Source: Thermoanaerobaculia bacterium | GTDB taxonomy: Bacteria; Acidobacteriota; Thermoanaerobaculia; Gp7-AA8 | Direction of reading: 5' to 3' | Assembly: GCA_017883235.1 (NCBI GenBank) | Contig: JADGNY010000049.1 | Location: 1-44,179, forward strand | Length of the DNA: 44,179 nt | Shown: piece after piece, positions 40,949 to 44,179 of the stretch | How positions within the stretch are numbered: position 1 is the first letter of the stretch | How the letters are laid out: every line of letters begins with the position of its first letter | Translations under genes and position numbers: made by a program | The notes under the pieces: generated by a model | What the model saw: only the letters and a program-made list of their open reading frames with translations | Told to the model about the DNA's origin: nothing | Database searches by the model: none

Positions 40949-41348
40949 ACACCGGTCGGCCAACACTCCGACCAAGGGCCTCCCGGAGCAAAATCAGATC
41001 TTGCAGGACATTCGACTTCTGCACCGCGATATCCACGTATTGCGAAATCTGGAAAAAGTCGCCACCCAAAGCACTCGTAAATGCGATCACCGGGGCATCG
41101 GTCGAGCGGATGATCTCGGCGATGATATCCAGGCTGTCACGATACCCGCCCCCACCCGGCGGAACATGGGTGATGATGGCTTCATAGGGTCGGCTGGCTC
41201 CGGCCTGCCGGACGAGGTCGACCACGTCCCTCGTCAAGCCGATCACCCCATCGACGTCGTAGTCGGTCTGCAGGTCTCTGAGGATGCGGCGGCGGCAGTC
41301 GCTGTCCGCGCTGTCCTCCCGATCGACGTATAGGATTCTGTCGCGCAT
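40881..41348 (-). CDS. Receiver-like protein lacking the phospho-acceptor Asp
   Basis: A 155-residue protein that starts like a response-regulator receiver (RILYVDRED) and has the later APVIAFTSA and an AVQKSN that could hold the conserved Lys. Where strand 3 should end in Asp it reads AIITHVPPGG, so normal phosphorylation is unlikely. The last about 23 residues are Arg-rich and run antisense through the adjacent TPR fragment, so the original end may be lost. It begins 49 bases after the STAND 3 stop on the same strand and is probably co-transcribed with it, perhaps as a partner or adaptor (inference). Confidence 0.65.
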   Translation of the reverse strand: MRDRILYVDREDSADSDCRRRILRDLQTDYDVDGVIGLTRDVVDLVRQAGASRPYEAIITHVPPGGGGYRDSLDIIAEIIRSTDAPVIAFTSALGGDFFQISQYVDIAVQKSNVLQDLILLREALGRSVGRPVSTSTDSLRRGWRRRRRARATRR

Positions 41349-41397
41349 GCTCGTGGGATTACCAGACCCTCCATCATGGTTTCCTGGATTTGGCGGT

Positions 41398-44031
41398 TTA
41401 GCGCAGGGCGTTCAGGATCGGTGCGATCTGTCCGGCCAGGGCCGCGTAGCCGTGGCTAACGGCGAGCCGATGGGCCTCCTCGGCCAACGGCAAACCTTCC
41501 CGAGCTCGTCCCATTTGTCCGAGCGCCAATGCCTGATTCGCCAGCGAGTACGCCAGACCCTCGACGTTGCCCAACTGCCGGCAAATCCGCTCCTGTTCCT
41601 TGTACAGCGCCATCGCCCCGTCCAGGTCCCCGCGCGCCTTCAAGATGTTCGCCTGGTTCCCGAGGGTCGCTTGCAGCCCGTCCAGATTGCCCAACTGCCG
41701 GCAAATCCGCTCTTCCTCCTTGTGCAGCGCCATCGCCCCGTCCAGGTCCCCGCGATCCTCCAAGATCAACGCCTGGTTTCCTAGGGTCGCTTGCAGCCCG
41801 TCCAGATTGCCCAACTGCCGGCAAATCCGCTCCTGTTCCTTGTGCAGCGCCATCGCCCCGTCCAGGTCCCCGCGCGCATACAAGATCAACGCCTGGTTCC
41901 CGAGGGTCGCTTGCAGGTTGTTCAGGTCACCGATCACCCTGAAATGGTCGACCAGTGACGAGCGAAGGCGGAGATCATCCTCAGGATGGCCGGTGTCGGC
42001 CAGCAGGAGGCTGAACCGCCATAGGTAGTTTTTGTCGGCTTCGGCCTCGGGGTGCTCAATCAGCGAGCGGTGGGCCCCGACCATGCGCAGAGGCGACCCG
42101 GCCTCGATCTGCGTCCAATAGGTTTTGACCTCGAATTGATTACGGTCCCATGCATCCGTGAAGAAGGCGCGGTCGGCCAGCAAGTCGTACAGGCGTTGCC
42201 AGGCGTGGGCTTCAGCGAGTTGCCAGGGCAGTTCGTCGGTCCGGCGAGGGCCAGCGGGCTGGCGCTCGAAGTAGTCGGCAAGCCGGGTGTGGGCCGGCCG
42301 CTGGTGCGACTCGGTGGGCAGGTAAGCGTCGCGGGCAGCCGTGCGCAGGAAGTCCTGGGCGAAGCTCAGCAGCCCGCCGCGGCTGACCAGTGCGTCGGCC
42401 ATGGCGAGGAAGAGCGGCGACCACGCGGCGCGCGGCAGCGGCTGGCCATCGCGGCCCAGGGCGTCGAGCAGCTCGGACTCGGTCAGGCCGCGCCGGGCCG
42501 CCCACAAGAGCGAGAGCGTGTCGCCGACAACCTGGGTGGGCTTGCCGTTGGCGTCTTTACCGTAGTCCTCCTCCCAGCGGACGATCACCTTTTCGTAGAG
42601 CTCGTAGGGCGAGGCGGCTTGCAGGTAGTAATCAAGGCGTTCCTCGAGGCGTTCGTGCTGGCCGAAGAGACGCAGTTCATCCAGCAGCACGCGCAAATAG
42701 AGCGGGTTGCCCGACTGCGGCGCGGCGGCGAGGCGGTCCACCCGCGCGGGGCTGAGGCTGCGGCCGTAGTCGTGCAGAAAGAGGCGAATGAGCTCCTTGC
42801 GCTCGTCCACCGAGAGCGGCTCGACCTTGAACGCGGGCCAGCGGCGTTTCGTGGTTTCGTCCAGCGCGCGGCCCGGAAGGGTGGAGACGATCAGGCGCAC
42901 GTTTTCCGGCAGGACCGGCGGCAGCCAGAGCAGGTCGGGCGCGCCGTCGCGGTCTTCGAGCTGGTTGAGGGCGTCGAGGACGAGGATGACGCGGCCTTTG
43001 GCGGCGGCCATGTGCAGCCAGTTGGGGAACGCGCTGCGCAGGGCGTCGGGTTTTTCGGGGATCTCCTGCGCGAGGCCGAGCCGCTGTTTGAGCTCGCCGA
43101 GGATGCGCCGGAGCATGGCCGCCCAATCGGCGCTCCCGGGCGTGGCGCCGATGTAGTGTTCGAGCACGAAGGCGCCGGGATGCACCTGCCGGTAACGGGC
43201 GGCCCAGTTGGCCAATAGCGCGGACTTGCCAGAGCCGGACTCGCCGAGGATCACCAGCGGCTGGTCGCCGCCGCCATCGGCATGGGCGTCGAGCCGGGCA
43301 AAGGATTCCGGCCGGCCGACATAGACCCGTTCGCGGCTCCGGGCGTAGGCCGCGTGATCGAGCGCCTCGCGTGTGAGCGGGTCGGGCTGGGAGCCCTCGG
43401 GGAAGAGGCGGTCGATCACCGCCGTGAGGTCCGCCAGGACCAGCGCGCCGAGCGCTTCCGGTGTGGGGTAATTCTCCCGCACCGGAAGCCCGCTGGCCCC
43501 GATGAGTTGCTTGAGCTGGCGGAGCTTGCCGGCGCTGGCGGCGTCCTCGCTGAGGAAATCTTCGCGCCGCGCGCCGGGCGGCAGGCGGTCGAGCCAAACC
43601 GGGTCGCGGAAGTAGAAATAAGCGTGGCCGGCCATCGCCGGATTGCGCAGAACGCCGTGGAGGATCTCCAGCTCGGTGACGGACTTGCGCTCGCCGAACT
43701 GTTCGCGGAGCCAGTCCTCCTTTTCAAGCAACTCGGCGGGGATGCTCTGCGGCACCGAGCCATAGCGTTCGCCGAGCAGGCCGATGAAATAGGGCCGGCA
43801 GCGGTTGATCTCTTCCAGGCAGATGGGCAGGACCTTGCCCTCGGCCGCCTCTTCGTCGGTCACGCCCCAGCGCAGGTCCACCTCGCCCCAGGTGACCCCA
43901 CGCGCTTCGCAGAGCCGGCGGAGCTGTGGGAAGACGAACTTCACCAGGTAATCCCGCTCCGCGTGCATGTCGCGGAACGTGGACGAGATGAAGACGCGGA
44001 TGACGCGGTCTTGCTGGCTCGGCATGGACAT
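41398..44031 (-). CDS. DUF4062-STAND NTPase with TPR repeats (STAND 3)
   Basis: An 877-residue cytoplasmic protein. DUF4062 is at about 10-170 (IRVFISSTFRDMHAERDYL, DLRWGVTDEEA, GLLGERYGSVP, VTELEILHGVLR, YFYFRD). The NTPase has a complete Walker A GESGSGKSALL (263-273) and Walker B RVILVLDALNQLED, with a LIVSTLPGR sensor-like strand. The C-terminus carries TPRs of 40 residues, three nearly identical (GDLDGAMALHKEQERICRQL) and a fourth diverged. The ATG at 44031 gives MSMPSQQD; a second ATG lies two codons on. It runs opposite to the other two STAND genes. Its first 70 codons and upstream DNA are duplicated at 39032-39404. Confidence 0.92.
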   Translation of the reverse strand: MSMPSQQDRVIRVFISSTFRDMHAERDYLVKFVFPQLRRLCEARGVTWGEVDLRWGVTDEEAAEGKVLPICLEEINRCRPYFIGLLGERYGSVPQSIPAELLEKEDWLREQFGERKSVTELEILHGVLRNPAMAGHAYFYFRDPVWLDRLPPGARREDFLSEDAASAGKLRQLKQLIGASGLPVRENYPTPEALGALVLADLTAVIDRLFPEGSQPDPLTREALDHAAYARSRERVYVGRPESFARLDAHADGGGDQPLVILGESGSGKSALLANWAARYRQVHPGAFVLEHYIGATPGSADWAAMLRRILGELKQRLGLAQEIPEKPDALRSAFPNWLHMAAAKGRVILVLDALNQLEDRDGAPDLLWLPPVLPENVRLIVSTLPGRALDETTKRRWPAFKVEPLSVDERKELIRLFLHDYGRSLSPARVDRLAAAPQSGNPLYLRVLLDELRLFGQHERLEERLDYYLQAASPYELYEKVIVRWEEDYGKDANGKPTQVVGDTLSLLWAARRGLTESELLDALGRDGQPLPRAAWSPLFLAMADALVSRGGLLSFAQDFLRTAARDAYLPTESHQRPAHTRLADYFERQPAGPRRTDELPWQLAEAHAWQRLYDLLADRAFFTDAWDRNQFEVKTYWTQIEAGSPLRMVGAHRSLIEHPEAEADKNYLWRFSLLLADTGHPEDDLRLRSSLVDHFRVIGDLNNLQATLGNQALILYARGDLDGAMALHKEQERICRQLGNLDGLQATLGNQALILEDRGDLDGAMALHKEEERICRQLGNLDGLQATLGNQANILKARGDLDGAMALYKEQERICRQLGNVEGLAYSLANQALALGQMGRAREGLPLAEEAHRLAVSHGYAALAGQIAPILNALR
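41569..41928 (-). repeat. Three 120-base tandem TPR-coding repeats
   Basis: Units 41569-41688, 41689-41808 and 41809-41928 are nearly identical, each coding one 40-residue TPR. Most differences fall in two patches, near the middle (the KARGD/EDRGD/YARGD position) and in KEQ/KEE. The uniformity implies recent duplication. Confidence 0.93.
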
Positions 44032-44179
44032 GGTGCGCAGACGGGCTCCTCGATTCCTTGATTCAGCGGTGAGGCGGCGTCAGTGGTTTCTCCTGCGCAG
44101 ATGATTGTAGAGCGTCTCGAGTGCGTCATAGCCGCTCACGGTTCATAACCTTGCGGCGGCGACGGTCTTGCGCGATCGG
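43807..44179. repeat. Direct repeat, copy B (runs to the window end)
   Basis: Nearly identical to 39032-39404. It includes the start of the intact STAND 3 gene and its upstream region, with the conserved 19-codon frame at 44080-44139 (minus strand). The match continues to the last base (GCGCGATCGG), so copy B may extend past the window. Confidence 0.9.

Noticed and set aside
41569-41928. CRISPR-like spaced repeats
   Set aside because: The repeats are contiguous 120-base coding units of a TPR protein with no spacers.

Overview
The window looks like a piece of a high-GC Acidobacteriota-type chromosome. This is inferred from gene content and repeat style, not from a marker gene. Pointers are a TonB-dependent receptor with an N-terminal carboxypeptidase-regulatory domain, a 7TM/SpoIIE phosphatase, a DUF3224 protein, REP-like palindromes in many gaps, and a large multiheme cytochrome operon. 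No rRNA, tRNA or CRISPR array was seen.

Left part (1-10250): REP-like palindromes, a DUF3224 protein, a decayed AraC-type start, an Oar-like TonB receptor, a secreted GDSL esterase fused to a DUF4185-like domain, a headless TetR-type fragment beside a repeat, and a membrane SpoIIE-type phosphatase. A long non-coding stretch (9393-10013) follows, made of short tandem purine repeats and nested inverted repeats.

Middle part (10277-22641, all minus strand): a respiratory operon and its regulators. In transcription order they are a histidine kinase, a sigma54 response regulator, then (behind a good -24/-12 promoter and a 20-base palindrome) a small protein, a monoheme cytochrome c, an ActA-like pentaheme cytochrome, a molybdopterin-oxidoreductase-type subunit, a four-cluster ferredoxin subunit, a 10-TM NrfD/ActC-like quinol subunit, a tetraheme cytochrome and an OmcA/MtrC-type decaheme cytochrome. 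The gene set reads as a split alternative-complex-III/Psr-like complex joined to a possible extracellular electron outlet. The regulators and the promoter type match, so the locus is probably a self-contained inducible regulon.

Right part (22991-44179): an accessory island with three very large STAND-type NTPases that all begin with DUF4062. Two carry 14 nearly uniform WD40 repeats plus a degenerate fifteenth; the third carries near-identical TPR repeats. Between and beside them are a divergent, long PRPP-synthetase-like enzyme, a PEP-synthase-like ATP-grasp/phosphohistidine protein without the usual PEP-binding barrel, three unrecognised proteins, a receiver-like protein lacking the phospho-acceptor Asp, an IS4-type transposase remnant, broken secreted and TPR proteins, and a 373-base direct repeat that duplicates the start of the third STAND gene. 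This island is the best candidate for an undescribed (possibly conflict or defence) system; that function is inference from architecture only.
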